Origin: Charina bottae
Lineage: Eukaryota; Chordata; Lepidosauria; Squamata; Charinaidae
Assembly (NCBI GenBank): GCA_023362775.1
Contig: JALMGJ010000004.1
Coordinates: 56,380,798-56,444,797 of the forward strand
DNA length: 64,000 nt
Direction: 5' to 3'
The notes under the pieces: generated by a model
What the model saw: the letters and a program-made list of their open reading frames with translations, nothing else
Databases searched by the model: none
What the model was told of the DNA's origin: nothing
Shown here: positions 50,358 to 60,660 of the stretch, one piece after another
How positions within the stretch are numbered: the first letter of the stretch is position 1
How the letters are laid out: each line of letters starts with the position of its first letter
Program-made: the position numbers and the translations under genes

Positions 50358-51685
50358 TTTGTCTGTTTGTTTGTTTGTTTATCAAATTTTGCCACCGCCC
50401 ATCTACCCCCAAAGAGGGACTCTGGGCGGTTTACAATAAAACTAAAAAAATTAAAATACAATAAAGCCACAATGCATAAAATATAAATATAAAATAGAGT
50501 CAAGATGGAAGTAAAAAGTTCTAAATCAGTTCACCAGCCATCCCCAAGAATGACTACTCCCCACCCCAAGTGAGATGGCAAAGCCCGGTCTTCAACTTTT
50601 TCCGGAAGGTCAGGAGAGAAGGGGCTTGCCTCACTTCTGGGGGAAGAATGTTCCAAAGGGCGGGAGCCACTGCAGAGAAGACCCGCTTCTGGGCCCTGCC
50701 AGACGGCATTCCCTTGTAGACAGGGTCCACAACATGCTCTCTCTGCATGACTGGGTGGGATGGGTTGATGTAAAGGGGATGAGATGGTCCCTCAGGTAAC
50801 CTGGAGCCATGCCATGTAGGGCTTTAAAGGTAATAACCAACACCTTCAATTGGACCCATAAGCAAACTGGTAACCAATGCAGCTCTCGTAGCAAAGGTGT
50901 TACATGTGCCGATCTTGGGACACCTAAAATTGCCTGCGTGGCTGCATTCTGGACCAGCTGTAGCTTCCAGATACTCTTCAAGGGTAGCCCCATGTAGAGT
51001 GCATTGCAATAGTCTATATGGGAGATGACTAGGGCATGAGAGACTGTTCGAAGGTCTTCCTGATCCAGGAAAGGGCGTAACTGGCGCACAACACGAAGTT
51101 GAGCAAAGGCCCTCCTGGCCACGACTGCCACCTGCTCTTTGAGCAGGAGTCGTGAGTCCAGGAGGACCCCCAGATTCTGCACTGGGTCTGTTTGGGGCAG
51201 TGCAACCCCATCCAGAGCTAAAGATGGTAAATTCCCAGATACAGAGGAGCCATTAACCCACAGCCACTCCGTCTTACCAGGGTTCAGCTGAAGCCTGTTG
51301 TTCCCCATCCAGACCCCCACAGCCCCCAGGCACCAAGAGAGGGTGGTCACAGCATCACTTACATCACCCAGAACGGAGATGTATAATTGGGTATCATCAG
51401 CATACTGATGATACCTCATCTCATGGTGACGGATGATCTCACCCAGTGGTTTCATGTAGATGTTGAAGAGGAGCAGAGAGAGTACTGAACCCTGCGGCAC
51501 CCCACAAAGGAGGGGCTGTGGGTCGGATCTCTCACTCCCAATCACCACCGATTGGGACCGGAGCAAGGAGGTGAACCAGCGCAAAACTACGCCACCCACC
51601 TCCAACTCCCTGAGCCGCCCCAAAAGGATACCATGGTCGATGGTATCGAAAGCCGCTGAGAGGTCAAGAAGAGCAAGGATGGATG
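50358..51685 (-). mobile_element. Well-preserved 5'-truncated L2-clade LINE
   Basis: This is the best LINE copy in the window. The 3' end has a GTTT-repeat (50361-50381) and the conserved GCCACCGCCCATCTACCCCC and CTCTGGGCGGTTTAC tail. It is truncated at 51685 within the RT (LDLSAAFDTIDH at the very 5' edge). CACTTTA occurs at 50351-50357 and 51686-51692, a possible 7-bp target duplication. The fragments at 430, 4712, 10258, 32935 and others belong to the same broad family. Confidence 0.92.
50554..51685 (-). pseudogene. L2 reverse transcriptase, C-terminal two thirds
   Basis: An open frame of 330 codons from the first ATG (51623-50631) has LLCGVPQGSVLS (motif B, residues 39-50), YADDTQLY (catalytic, 74-81), LNPGKTEWL, LGVLLDSRL and CNALYMGLP, then the LHWLPV region. 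After a frameshift near 50760 the C terminus continues in another frame (50748-50554) with FSAVAPALWNILPPEVR. The 5' endonuclease part is missing because of truncation. One frameshift in over 1.1 kb suggests a fairly recent insertion. Confidence 0.9.
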
Positions 51686-51692
51686 CACTTTA

Positions 51693-52506
51693 ACACAGCT
51701 GAAGAAATCTTTGCTTTACAAAACATGAATCATGCAAGATTACATTAACACCTGATTACACCATACACAGACAGATCAACTGTTGGCTATTTAGATATTC
51801 AGCTACATCTAGGTTTGCTTTATTTCCTGTGGTTCTCAACTGCTTAGTCTGCTTAGTCATTGCTTTATGTGGTTGGGAAGGAGAACTGGAAAGGTGGTGG
51901 GCTTTTCTTCTCAAGTGAAATCCAGCAACTGATCTACTGGCAAGCAAGGAACTTTTCCTGGAAAACAAACAATTTATAAAATGACTAGATTAGGTGATTT
52001 ATTTTAATTATAACTGTTAACAAAAGTACACTTTTCAAACTTTGGCAGTTGACCTTCCATGGGTAAGAATGTTGAGGTGTTTGGAGATCCAAAGGCTCCT
52101 TTTAGCGGCTGATCATCAATCTCCTCCTCATGCTCTGTGAAAAGCATAATCCTACTGGATGACCATATGCAATTCATCTTCAGATCTGGATTTCCCTAAC
52201 ATGGAGTACAATAGCCAGGTTTGGTCAGGATGGTTGTTCTCTTTGTTCTACAAAGTCCAGAATGAAATCTAACCACTACCATGCTACTTAATTGCTGAAC
52301 TAAGATCCATAATAAAACTGGCTCAGACTCTATCATGTTAGGCACATCCAGGGATGAAGATTTAAGCAATGAAAAAAATCATATGTAATGTATGTGCACC
52401 ACAAACAAACTCAATGGCTATTAACATTGTCAAGCTTTCAGTGAACATGAAGGGGAGTAAAGGAATCTCAGGTGATTAAGTAATGTAATAAAAATGAAAT
52501 GAATCC
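51693..52506. other. Intergenic sequence, no gene seen
   Basis: Nothing recognised. Confidence 0.5.
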
Positions 52507-52507
52507 A

Positions 52508-52547
<40 letters not shown>

Positions 52548-52555
52548 TATTATTA

Positions 52556-52602
<47 letters not shown>
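52507..52602. repeat. (TTA)n microsatellite
   Basis: About 95 bp of TAT/TTA triplets with one short interruption near 52547-52561. Confidence 0.95.
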
Positions 52603-52603
<1 letters not shown>

Positions 52604-53317
52604 TCTTTAGAACATTTTGTGGGTTTTTCAGCCACTGGGGGAGGAAACAGTATTCTAAGAAACCAGAATGTTTGCAAGTCTGCCATTTGTTTTATATTTT
52701 GAAAGAGAAATTCTACCTTATTTTATTTTATTCCTTGCAAAATTTCAAGAATTCAGCCACTATGGTTTAATGGCTCCCCTAACACTCTTTTGCAATTGTA
52801 AGCACTCAGGGGTTTAACTGAAAAGGGTGGCTGGATGCAGCTTCAGGACTAATTGTATCCGACAAACTTCTGTAATTATGCACCAACAGCAGAAAGGACA
52901 CAATTTTCAGTCAACCTATTGTGACAGACACTGTGTAATGTCATACAATCAAATGCAATGTTTAGTAAACATAAACCTCTTTGTCATTTTGTATTTATTT
53001 ATACAGGTTTAAAAAATAAAGCACACATTTAAAATATATTTATATATACATATATTGATATATTTCTACTGTTAAACCTTTTTATCCAGTACTCAATTTC
53101 AAGGTTGACATCACTTTTAAAACATGCATGATTACTATGTTGTATTTAAACTTGAAAGAAGTTTCAGTTTTAGAGTAGGACTGTCCAGCTGCAAGAGTTG
53201 CAACTTGTGAACACTCATTAACAGTATTAATACTAGAAGTAGAAGCCCTCCCCCCCCATGAATCTGACTAGTACATTTAAAATTGATAGGATTATTTTTT
53301 CATTCGGTGTGTGATCA
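52603..53317. other. Intergenic sequence, no gene seen
   Basis: Nothing recognised. Confidence 0.5.
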
Positions 53318-53612
53318 GCCTATGGTATATGCTTCCAGAAGATGTGGTGTTGGTTGCTAGTTGAGATGGCTTCAAAAGAGGACTAGACAAATTCCTAGAG
53401 GACAAATCTATTAATGGTTATTAACCTTGAAGACTAGGCACTCTCTCCAGGTATGGAGGCAGTCTGCCTCTACACACTAGGTGCGCAGGAGCAACAATGG
53501 AAGAGAAGGACTACCTTGATCCCCTATCTGTGGGTTTCTTGGATGCATCTGGTGGGCCACTGATGGCTAGATGGGCCTAGACCTGATCCAGTAGGACTAT
53601 TCTTATGTTGCA
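53318..53612 (+). mobile_element. CR1 LINE 3'-end fragment
   Basis: Contains GGCTTCAAAAGAGGACTAGA, GCATCTGGTGGGCCACTG and CTAGATGGGCCTAGACCTGA followed by TCCAGTAGGACTATTCTTAT, the typical CR1 C-terminal and 3' end sequence. It is aged, with no intact frame. Confidence 0.85.
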
Positions 53613-55229
53613 AACAAGTTTAGATCCCAAATAGATATACCTTCATTTAAGGGTAGGACCTTCCTTCCTCTAAACTCTTATTTAAGTACATGTACTTGTC
53701 TGACTCCAGACTGAATTTTTTAATTCAACTTTTTCCATGTAGGCTTGGGTTATTCTCCCAGGGTATTTAGTCATTTTAGGGTGGGGGGTGGGGTGCACGA
53801 TTCCCAACCTTGGAGAAAGAATTAAGAGGGGAAGCCAAGAGATTGCAGAAGAGCCAGCCAGTCACTTCTAGCCACAGCCAGATAAGAGACTGGAGGGTTA
53901 TTTTTCCATGAGCCAACCAACCAACATTCTGCTCAATCAGCTCCAGTTGTTCCTAGAAATAAACAGAAGGGTTGTTAACTGGCCTGGGTATACATAAAAG
54001 TACTTCAGAAAGTAACTACTAGTTAATCTTGATCCAGCCAAGTTATTTGCTTTATAACAGACCATGATTGGAATTATAAGATTGGGAAGAAGAGAAATAT
54101 ATTAGGCAAAACCAATAATCCTTCTGCTCAGCCATCCCAAACAACCTTTGCTATAAAGTCAGAAGAAGAGTGTAAGTTGAGAACAGGTGGTCCTCAAATC
54201 CAGCAGATAAACTAGGAAGAAAAACATTTTGACCCACAAGGCCTCTCTTACTTTGCATACAAGATTTGGGAGGATATTATTTTTGCTAATAAACAACAAC
54301 ATTTAACAACTCTGAGAAAGCCTTGCCACGGAGTTCAGACACAGAATTGAAAAATCTATCTGAGCAAAGGGGCCTGGAGCAAAGGTATTATTTGACCATA
54401 CGGGTTGTGAATTGAATTTTTAGTTTTCTTTCAATCCAACTGTTAGATATAACTATTGATGTTAAGTCTATTTTTAAAAAAATAAATATAGTATCTAGTT
54501 TCTTGAATCAAATAGAAAACAGGGAATCTTGTTTATTTCAAGAAAATTATTCAAGATTTTCTTGTGGGCTTATAAAAAACCGCTCTGCAGGCACAAAATG
54601 GTTTCAGGGAGAATGTTAAGATTTGCTGAGGAACCTTGCTGGAGCACAGTGGTCTCTCCCATCCTTTCTTGATTTGCAGGATGAAATCTGCATGAGGCTA
54701 ATGCGTTTCTCAGCTTCTTAACCTCCTACCTACGATTTCTGCACTGTCAAAAAATGAAATGATAAACATGCTCTGCTTTATTAAAACGCTCTCTGGAAAG
54801 GAGGGTATTTGAGAACTGCACAGCAAATTGAGTAGCAGAACAGACTGCGCCACAGTCAGTGGTCATCTTAAGGTACAAAAACACTGTTTCTTTCAAATAC
54901 ATTTGCTGAAGCCACCCTAGGATACCAATGACTTCATTTTATAAAGTGTGTCATGCATTTTATAACAGCATAGCTATAAATCTTAAGAATTACCAGTATA
55001 CTGTATGTCAACCTCCACTATGTTTCTGAGAAACATTACATATCTTAGGACAATCTCGGTTTTCAAATCTGACAGAGAAGGATTTTGGAAGAAGCAACAG
55101 CATAACATAAGGCACAAAAGAAGTCAGTACAATTAATTATTCTCTAATATGTAATCATTTTGGATTTCAAGAGGGATTTAGTAGATATAAATACAAATAG
55201 AGAGTTCCATCAGGTAGCAAAGTGATGGC
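53613..55229. other. Intergenic sequence, no gene seen
   Basis: Nothing recognised. Confidence 0.5.
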
Positions 55230-55762
55230 GGCATTAATGAAGTGCGCACGAGGGTGAATGCAACATGGCTGCAGTGGAAGGAGATCACTGGAGTGCTCTG
55301 CGATAGGCGCATGTCAATTCACCTAAAATCAAGAGTTTATAGAATGATGGTCCGCCCAGTAGCACTGTATGGTGCTGAGTGCTGGCCAACCACCAAAAGT
55401 GCTGAGTGCCCTTTACATGCCATGGAGATGTGCATGCTCCGTTGGTCATTAGGCATCTCCCTTCTCAACCACATCAGCAAGGATATAGTCTGGCAGCCAA
55501 TGGGCGTTGCACCAAAAACAGAGAAAATGCAGGGAAAACACCTACAATGGTAAGGCCATGTTCTACGAGCAGCACCCTACACCGTCACCTGCACTGCCTA
55601 TCGCTTTAACACCGATGGCAAACATCTGCACAGAAGACCAAAGCAAAGGTGGCAGGACACAACGCAGACATGAAAATCATCCAGTTGGACCTAGTTGCTG
55701 CATTTGATCGCGTGAAATAGCGTTTGATCCAAAAAGCAGACCCTGCACCTGCGGGAAAACAC
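55230..55762 (+). mobile_element. RTE-type (non-BovB) LINE 3' end
   Basis: The plus-strand frame 55242-55553 reads RTRVNATWLQWKEITGVLCD, then KSRVYRMMVRPVALYGAECWPT and MEMCMLRWSLG. This is the thumb region of an RTE-like LINE clearly distinct from BovB. Later frames (55555-55760) contain RRPKQRWQDT-like and ADPAPAGK sequence, so the C terminus is present with frameshifts. It runs straight into a GGA repeat that probably grew from the element's tail. Confidence 0.72.
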
Positions 55763-55849
55763 GAGGAGGAGGAGGAGGAGGAGGAGGAGGAGGAGGAGGA
55801 GGAGGAGGAGGAGGAGGAGGAGGAGGAGGAGGAGGAGGAGGAGGAGGAG
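55763..55849. repeat. (GGA)n microsatellite at LINE 3' end
   Basis: About 29 uninterrupted GAG/GGA units directly after the LINE fragment. Confidence 0.95.
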
Positions 55850-57096
55850 TTCCACCAGGCGTTATTCTGAATTATAAAATCACTCACTATTCATTTTCTA
55901 TGTTTCTGCTGTATTAGCAGAATGAAGCAATAATGGTGGTTTCTTCAGTCAGCCAGTCTGTATTCTTTTGAATGTTATAGGGGTGGGAAGAGATCAGAGA
56001 TGTTAGGTTTATGTGACTGATGATGAATGCCATGAGAGCTCAGGGAACATCAGCCATTACACAGGAAAGTCTTCTTTATAACCAAATAGGAAAAGGCCAA
56101 AATTAACAAGAGGGATATGCATGCTATATAGAAAGGAATCTATCTGCCTCTTGTTAGTTTCACTACCAACAAATACTACTGGCTGTAATATATTATAACA
56201 ACATTACCTCATCCCCACACACGGAACATTTTCTAGGACAAGTATTTAGAATGTTTACAACAAATTAATGTACAGTATTTGGCAATTGCTGGTCCATAGG
56301 TGAACTTCAACTTTCAGCTATTCCCTCCATATCTGGAGACTGTTCTTCCTCAAGTCTGATGAGAAGGTATCACTATCTGTTTTGAGAGAATATGATCTTG
56401 ATGTTTCCTTATTTCTTTCCATGTAGCACGAGTCTGCCATGTCCTTTATTCATCAAGTTTTGTATAGACTATCACCAGGATCCAAGCGTGATAGTTGCTG
56501 TACTGAATTTTGCTGATAATACTAATAAGTATTAGTACTAATAAGTACTAATAGTTTTTTCTTGCTTTGTAATCTGAAGATGCAACTTTTTTCAGATAGG
56601 GGCCACTTTGGCATAAGATTTTTCTCTATAATTCTTTAGTATCTTGAGTCCTGATTTGTCTTCCCACTAACAGCTTTGCAGGGCTATATCCTCTAGCTAT
56701 TATGAAATGGATCTGTAGCTTAAGACAGAAAGGCATGAATCATGCTCACACAAAACTTTCTTAACAGTCTGTATTTCCATGAGTAGTGATAATTGTTGGT
56801 GATGTGGTTGAAATTTAATAATGAGAAAAAAAACTTGACTTCTAGCATTGTAAACTTGAGTTCATTGTCACAAGCTTTTCTGGAATGCCCAAAAGGCCAA
56901 AATGTTTATTTGTTTTAATAAAACTACAAACTATTGAGACTCCAAAAAGGCACTGATATATTCTAACCAGCTATTCCTGATGTACTGTAAGATTTCTTGA
57001 AGGTTGGATTATTTCTGTAGCAGTTCTGATCCGTAAAAGGCATGTACTGACTATTGTATAAACATAAGCAAGAATTTCCTCTTTTAAATTTTATAC
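55850..57096. other. Intergenic sequence, no gene seen
   Basis: Nothing recognised. Confidence 0.5.
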
Positions 57097-57118
57097 ATAC
57101 ATACATACATACATGCAT
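57097..57118. repeat. (CATA)n short repeat
   Basis: Five to six CATA units. Confidence 0.85.
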
Positions 57119-57189
57119 ACTGTATATATATAATTTTTATATATAATTTTTTGAGTCACCAAGAATTTGTGGTCAGTTAGCAGTTATTA

Positions 57190-58220
57190 TTTCCATTTAT
57201 TTAATCATTAACATAGAAAGCTGGTATTGTAGATGTTTAATTTGCTGTGAGATATTTTCCCTTCCTGGACACCTCTCAAATTCCTCCTCTTTCATTTTTA
57301 TCTCCATTAACATTTTTTGCATCTTCTCTTCATTTTGTCTTTTCACTTTACTATTTTGCTATATAAATTGTCCTCTCATAAAGGCTTTACTTGTATCTCA
57401 TAATGTGCTTATATCCATGCCTTTATTTAAATTAATCTCAAATAATTCTTTCAGCTTCTTTTTACAGTTCTTAATTACTGATTCTTTTTTTCATTTAGCC
57501 TCCATATGTAAGTTCGACCCTTCCTCATATATTAAAGTCACTGGGTTATGATCTGAAAAAGGTTTTGGTAATATCTCCACTTTATTAGTACATGTAGTAA
57601 GTTTCTTAGAAATCCAAAACATATCTATTATTGAAAAAGATCTGTGCCTTTCAGAAAAGTATGTATAGTTTTTGAAATTGCCATTTTTATGTCTCCATAT
57701 ATCTATAAGCGCAAAGTTGTCCATCATTTCAAAAAATATTTTTGGCAATTTACCTTATGTTGATTTAATTCCTTTCACAGAGGTTCTATCTTTTTGTGGG
57801 CAAACCACTCCATTCCAATCTCCCAAAAAACACTAATTTTCATAGGACAATTCTATCAGTTTTTCCATAAGTCCCTTAAAAATGGCTTTATTGTCATTTG
57901 GCACATATATTCCCAATATTATAATTTTAATTTCATTCCAACTGATTTCATCCCCTACATATCTGCCACGGTCATCATTCATTATCAAATTTGATTATGA
58001 CTATGGGTTTAAATGCAGAACAACTCCATTTTTCTTGGCTGTCCCTGCTGATATAAATTCTTTTCCCAAATTTTTATAAATCAAATATTTTTTATCTTTT
58101 TTCTTATATGTGTTTCCTGTACGCAAATCACATCTGGTTTTAATTTTTTCAAATAATGGAATACCTTCTTCCTTTTTTGAGGTGCATTTGCCCCATTTAT
58201 ATTCCATGTTAGACATTTAA
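57190..58220 (-). pseudogene. L1 ORF2 5' part (endonuclease), broken
   Basis: Frames at 58216-58001 and 57748-57491 carry apurinic-like endonuclease signatures. KNGVVLHLNP comes first, then IDIWRHKNGNFKNYTYFSER, RHRSFSIIDMFWIS and the terminal FSDHNPVTL motif that contains the catalytic SDH. Beyond the endonuclease, about 57480-57190 matches the linker (TLWDTSKAFMRGQFI). Several frameshifts and stops are present. The reverse transcriptase domain is absent. Confidence 0.82.
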
Positions 58221-58229
58221 AATCCATGT

Positions 58230-59199
58230 TTATTTTATAAGCTTAGAAAAGTCTTTGCCAGTACTGCCCAATGTTGTGGCCTCTTTCTTGTCTTCTTGCT
58301 GTATTTGTTGTATGGTTCCTTCCTTTTGATCCAATTGCACTTTCTCCATCTCCTCTCTGAACCTTTCATAAAAATCTCTCACCTTTTGGACTGAGTTAAA
58401 TCGATATCTCTGTTGATTAAAAGTTAGAATTATCCTTCCAGTTTGTCCCAATGAAATGGTATCCTCTTCTGTTTAAATTTGTCTGTCAAAAAGGTATATT
58501 GTTTTCTCTTGCGCAGTCTTCTAATAGGTATTTCTTTGAGACAATTATTTCTGAATTATTTATCCTTAATTTAGTATTAAAGTGCTGTTGTAGAACCTGG
58601 TATCTTGTCTTCTTCCTGACAAAGTGTACAAGTATATGTCTTTGTACTTTTCTTAATTTTGCATATCTTATATTAATTCTGTACACTTTGTTCACTTCTG
58701 CATCCATATCTTCTTCATCCCATTCCAAAAATTTTGTTAGGGATTCCACAACTCTCTCTCTAATAACTTCACCAGGTTCCTCTGGAACTGCTCTCAGTCT
58801 TAAACAAACATTTTTCTCTCTTAATTCCAATAATGCCACATTGTCTAAATCCTTTTCCATCTCTCAATTTATTATTTCTGCCTTACTTTCCAAAATTTCT
58901 ATTTTTTCTTTGATTTGTTTAACCTCTCCACTCATCTGTATTACAAATTCTTCCAGTTTTTTATTCATCTTTTCTTCCATATTTCTGAATCTTTCCTCCA
59001 TTCTCTCTTCAAGGGTAGCTAGGTCTCATTTGAGTGATTCACACACTGATGCAGGTACTGATACTATAACATTCTTCCCTAATTCTTCAAACATCGTTTG
59101 TAAAGACTCTGGTGTAATCCCTTTTTCTATTTGTTGTCCCTCTGTAAATGATCCTCTCCTCCCTTCTGTAACTTTTGCTGCCTTTCTAGTAGTAGCCAT
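58230..59199 (-). pseudogene. L1 ORF1 (RNA-binding chaperone), broken
   Basis: The probable start ATG is at 59197-59199. The N-terminal part is rich in Lys and Glu with heptad-like spacing (EERMEERFRNMEEKMNKKLE at about 59018-58959), as in the ORF1 coiled coil. The central part (58860-58486) has CLRLRAVPEEPGEVIRERVV and VNKVYRINIRYAKLRKVQRH, then HFVRKKTR, the RNA-recognition region of L1 ORF1. The C-terminal part (58451-58230) has ILTFNQQRYRFN. In-frame stops near 59022 and 58863 and a frameshift near 58470 inactivate it. Confidence 0.82.
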
Positions 59200-59597
59200 T
59201 TTTCTTTTTTCTAATTTGCAATCCAGAAAGGAGAGGTAAAGAATAAGAGAGAGGCTTTTATTTTTTCTATGTCTATAACTCCTTAGTCCCTTTCAGTACT
59301 CCATACTTCTGTAGTCATGTGATCTTACACAACTTCCTGTTTCCCTTCTTTCTCCACTTATTGCTTTGTTTAAGAAAGTCAGCCAATCATCCTGCTTGGC
59401 AAATTTAAACAATCCTCTTTCTCAGAGAGGTTTATATTATTTATTTACTTAATTCAAAAGTACTTTAAATAAGACAATACTCCAAATGTAACTGTCCCCT
59501 GAGTCCATTTTTAACTTTCACATTCCAAACTCCTAGCAAGCTTTTTGCTTTTAATTCTTTTTAAGTCTTTATAGTTGTATCCTTACTTTTTACTTTA

Positions 59598-59780
59598 ATC
59601 TTTTGTTTGTTTGTTTGTTTATATATTTATTTGCCACATATTTATTTATGTGGCCATCTCACATGACGTGACTCTGGGCAGTGTACAAACAGACCATAAA
59701 AAACCATTTAAAAACATTCAAAAAGCACAAAAATTAATATTATTATGAAAAGGCTAAGAGAGAGCATCAGGTTATGAACC
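59598..59780 (-). mobile_element. Probable L2 3'-end fragment
   Basis: A GTTT repeat followed by a degraded tail motif (GGCCATCTCACATGACG, CTCTGGGCAGTGTAC) resembles the L2 3' ends elsewhere in the window. Confidence 0.5.
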
Positions 59781-60123
59781 ACCTCATCAGATTACAGTTC
59801 CCTTGTGACCCCCAGGCCTGTGGACACATCCATGTTTTAAGTGACCACGGATCGAAGGTACACTCAACTGGGTGGCTCTGGGAACTCTGCTGCTTTGAAG
59901 GGTCCCTTTACACTTTAAATTTTCTCCATCCAAAAGTATCCCTCTAATGTTGTGGATCTTTCCACATCTTGTACAGGCTGATTGCAGTGGGTGCCTTTTT
60001 TCTGCTGTGTGGTCATGAAATGACTGGGTTGCATTGCCCGCGGTTTCTTTTGTTCAGCTTTCTGAGATGTAGAAATGACATTTATCTTTGCAAAATGGCT
60101 GCTCCTCTTTCCACTATTAGTTT

Positions 60124-60660
60124 TGTTGTTGTTTATTCATTCAGTCACTTCCGACTCTTCATGACTTCATGGACCAGCCCACGCCAGAGCTTTCTGTTGG
60201 CTGTCATCATCCCCAGCTCCCCCACGGTCGAGTCTGTCACCTCCAGAATATCATCCATCCATCTTGCCCTTGGTCGGCCCCTCTTCCTTTTGCCTTCCAC
60301 TTTCCCTAGCATCAGCATCTTCTCCAGGGTATCCTGTCTTCTCATTATGTGGCCAAAGTACTTCAGTTTTGCCTTCAATATCATTCCCTCAAGTGAGCAG
60401 TCTGGCTTTATTTCCTGGAGTATGGACTGGTTTGATCTTCTTGCAGTCCAAGGCACTCTCAGAATTTTCCTCCAACACCACAGTTCAAAAGCATCTATCC
60501 TTCGCTCAGCCTTCCTTATGGTCCAGCTCTCGCAGCCATAGGTTACTACAGAGAATACCATTGCTTTAACTATGTGGACCTTTGTTGTCAGTGTGATGTC
60601 TCTGCTCTTAACTATTTTATCAAGATTTGTACCTTGTGGGAAAAGGGTTACTTCCTCCAA
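60124..60660 (-). mobile_element. BovB (RTE) LINE, 5'-truncated, open frame
   Basis: A 171-codon minus-strand frame covers the BovB RT C terminus without a stop: VKSRDITLTTKVHIVKAMVF, YGCESWTIRKAERR, FELWCWRKILRVPWTARRSN, KLKYFGHIMRRQDTLEK and RARWMDDILE. It overlaps the copy at 3403-3806 and is very similar to it, with few differences, so this subfamily was active recently. No clear target duplication was found. Confidence 0.9.

Larger units (their letters stand above)
57190..59445 (-). mobile_element. 3'-truncated L1 LINE (5'UTR, ORF1, start of ORF2)
   Basis: On the minus strand a probable 5' UTR (about 59445-59200) is followed by ORF1 and then the start of ORF2 with its endonuclease. The match stops near 57190 inside ORF2, before the reverse transcriptase catalytic core. 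Loss of the 3' half with retention of the 5' half is the opposite of the usual L1 truncation. No target duplication was identified. Confidence 0.82.

Noticed and set aside
55606..55887. Serine-rich minus-strand frame of 93 codons
   Set aside because: It is the antisense of the GGA repeat.
58451..59239. 262-codon plus-strand frame rich in Ser, Phe and Leu
   Set aside because: It is antisense to L1 ORF1, which has recognisable motifs on the minus strand; the plus frame has no family resemblance.
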